Shown one piece after another: positions 25,274-26,468 of a DNA stretch of 26,468 nucleotides. Origin of the DNA: JANXPZ01 sp033853925 (GTDB taxonomy: Bacteria; Eisenbacteria; RBG-16-71-46); the NCBI GenBank assembly GCA_033853925.1, contig JAWOLC010000159.1:1-26468 (forward strand), in the 5' to 3' direction. Every line of letters begins with the position of its first letter. Positions within the stretch are counted from its first letter, which is position 1. The notes below the pieces were generated by a model. The model saw only the letters and a program-made list of their open reading frames with translations. It had not been told where the DNA came from and ran no database searches. The translations under genes and the position numbers were made by a program.

Positions 25274-25792
25274 GTGCCGCCCGCGCCCGCGAGACTGACG
25301 ATCGCGCCCTCGGCGTCCGCGGCCCGGGGCGAGACCGTCTCACGGGCGCGGCGGTGGCGGGCGCCGCTGCTCGTGGCCGTCTGGGCGCTGCTCGCCGTGG
25401 AGGCGGTGGGCGGCCTGCTCCTCTTCGGCGCCCGACTGGCCTTCGGCTCGGCCCCGGGGGAGACGCTGCACGTGGTGGCGGGCTTCGCCCTCGTGCTGCT
25501 CTGGATCGTCTACCAGTGGCGGCACTGGCTGCGCGTGCGGCCCCTGCGGGCTCGCCCCGACTACCTGCTCGGGCTCCTGGCGGCGACGTTCATGGCGCTC
25601 ACGAACCTGACCGGCCTGGCCCTCGGCGCGTTCTGGTATCGCGACCGCCTGGTCCGCGGACTGCCGGCCGCGCACTATCCCACGCTCCTCTCGGCGCTCC
25701 ATCTGAGCGCGACGATGCTGGTGCTCACCTTCGTGGGCGCCCACGCGGGAGCCGTGCTCCTGCGCGAGCGGCCCCCGTCCGCCCGCCGCTGA
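25274..25792 (+). CDS. Small four-helix membrane protein, possible cytochrome b-like
   Basis: From GTG 25274 the product is 172 residues. Residues 1-28 look unstructured, so the true start may be later; no better ribosome site is visible and the start is uncertain. Four predicted helices follow: APLLVAVWALLAVEAVGGLL, LHVVAGFALVLLWIVYQW, YLLGLLAATFMALTNLTGL and LLSALHLSATMLVLTFVGAH. Histidines lie on the second helix (LHVVAG and RHWLR, 17 residues between) and on the fourth (ALHLSA and GAHAGA, 13 residues between), a spacing compatible with bis-His heme b ligation as in small cytochrome b561/DUF4405-type proteins. No sequence family is certain. It begins 13 bases after the DUF420-like gene and ends 11 bases before the methyltransferase gene, so all are likely co-transcribed. 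Confidence 0.65.
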   Translation: MPPAPARLTIAPSASAARGETVSRARRWRAPLLVAVWALLAVEAVGGLLLFGARLAFGSAPGETLHVVAGFALVLLWIVYQWRHWLRVRPLRARPDYLLGLLAATFMALTNLTGLALGAFWYRDRLVRGLPAAHYPTLLSALHLSATMLVLTFVGAHAGAVLLRERPPSARR

Positions 25793-25803
25793 TCGGAGGT
25801 TCC

Positions 25804-26454
25804 GTGTCCGAAGAAGCCACGCGTCTCACCGAAGCCCTCGTCCACTACGTCGCCGAGCACACGGCGGGCGACGACGTCTTCCTGGCCGAGCTGAAGCGAG
25901 CGGCCCGGGCGCTGGGGCTGCCGCCCATCTGGATCGCGCCCGAGCAGGCGAGCCTCGTGCAGATCCTGCTGCGCCTGGCCGGGGCGCGAACCGTGGTGGA
26001 GGTGGGCACGCTCGCGGGCTACTCGGCGATCGTCATGGCCCGGGCGCTGCCGCCGGAGGGCCGCGTCCACACGATCGAGATCGACCCGCGCCACGCGGAC
26101 TTCGCCGAGCGCTGGATCGCCCGCTCGGACGTGGCGACGAAGGTGGTGGTGCACCGCGGCGCGGGCGCCAAGGTGCTGCCGGGCTTCGCCCGGAACTTCG
26201 CCGACGCCGCCTTCCTCGACGCCGACAAGCCGAGCTACCCCAAGTACCTTCGCGAGTGCTTGAGGATCGTGCGCTCGCGCGGGCTGATCCTGGCGGACAA
26301 CGCCCTGGCTTTCGGCCAGCTCCTCGAGGAGCCCGCCACGGATGCCAATGTCTCGGCGATGCGCGCCTTCAACGACCTCATGGCCCGCACGCCGGGTCTG
26401 CGCTCGGTGATCGTGCCGCTGGGGGACGGGCTGTGGGTCGGAGTGAAGGAGTAG
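25804..26454 (+). CDS. Family-3 O-methyltransferase (SAM and metal dependent)
   Basis: The 216-residue product matches the catechol/caffeoyl-CoA O-methyltransferase class (PF01596): N-terminal PIWIAPEQASLVQILLRLAG, SAM-binding VVEVGTLAGYSAIVMA (Glu66, Gly68), acidic IEIDPRHADFAERW, then AAFLDADKPSYPKYL and LILADNALAFG. Asp139 or Asp141 with Asp165 and Asn166 are placed as the divalent-metal ligands that position the substrate hydroxyls. It ends VIVPLGDGLWVGVKE as expected. The natural acceptor cannot be read from sequence. GTG 25804 is chosen because GGAGG at 25795-25799 is four bases away and it gives the usual family N-terminus. Last gene of the kinase cluster; the window ends 14 bases later. 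Confidence 0.93.
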   Translation: MSEEATRLTEALVHYVAEHTAGDDVFLAELKRAARALGLPPIWIAPEQASLVQILLRLAGARTVVEVGTLAGYSAIVMARALPPEGRVHTIEIDPRHADFAERWIARSDVATKVVVHRGAGAKVLPGFARNFADAAFLDADKPSYPKYLRECLRIVRSRGLILADNALAFGQLLEEPATDANVSAMRAFNDLMARTPGLRSVIVPLGDGLWVGVKE

Positions 26455-26468
26455 CGACGGCCGGCCGC

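Overview
The window is very GC-rich (roughly 70% or more by eye over most of its length) with tightly packed genes, good Shine-Dalgarno sites and ATG/GTG starts. A TonB-dependent receptor with a signal peptide and a terminal Phe shows a diderm bacterium. The left-edge gene encodes the start of a secreted protein of a style I associate with Candidatus Eisenbacteria and related environmental lineages, but the taxon is a guess; the sequence alone does not fix it.

Region 1 (1 to about 4300) is atypical: visibly lower in GC, gene-poor and full of debris. It holds the start of a secreted protein leaving the left edge (1-203, minus), an orphan 3' part of a tRNA-Lys(CTT) gene cut in the anticodon loop (719-763; best read as the attachment scar of an integrated element), a decayed IS3-family transposase end (about 954-1168), a thioredoxin/TlpA-like exported protein (1805-3046, plus), a PhnB-like VOC protein (3180-3674, minus) and a small secreted protein (3737-4165, minus). 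About 1.6 kb (204-1804) has no intact gene.

Region 2 (4318-11044) holds two divergent ion-transport operons. Leftward, a PtsN-like EIIA protein is followed by three very hydrophobic proteins distantly related to the complex I / Mrp / hydrogenase-4 antiporter-type subunits, with no peripheral redox subunit in sight. Rightward, a non-canonical NRAMP transporter is followed by a soluble PRC-MgtE_N-CBS protein (the cytosolic Mg2+-sensing half of MgtE without its channel) and a 36-residue single-helix membrane peptide. The parts suggest a split, regulated divalent-metal transporter.

Region 3 (11239-22036) holds a GAF-GGDEF diguanylate cyclase (plus) converging on a long leftward series: PP-loop thiolase-like ATPase, TonB receptor, CcmF cytochrome c assembly protein, an unknown 266-residue protein and the disaggregase ClpB. 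Two perfect 11-bp inverted repeats and a 43-bp tandem repeat sit in the gaps of this series.

Region 4 (22439-26454, plus) is a four-gene cluster: a multi-PAS hybrid histidine kinase whose ATP-binding domain appears to have lost its key motifs while the phospho-acceptor His and receiver Asp remain, two small four-helix membrane proteins with histidines placed as possible heme ligands, and a family-3 O-methyltransferase.
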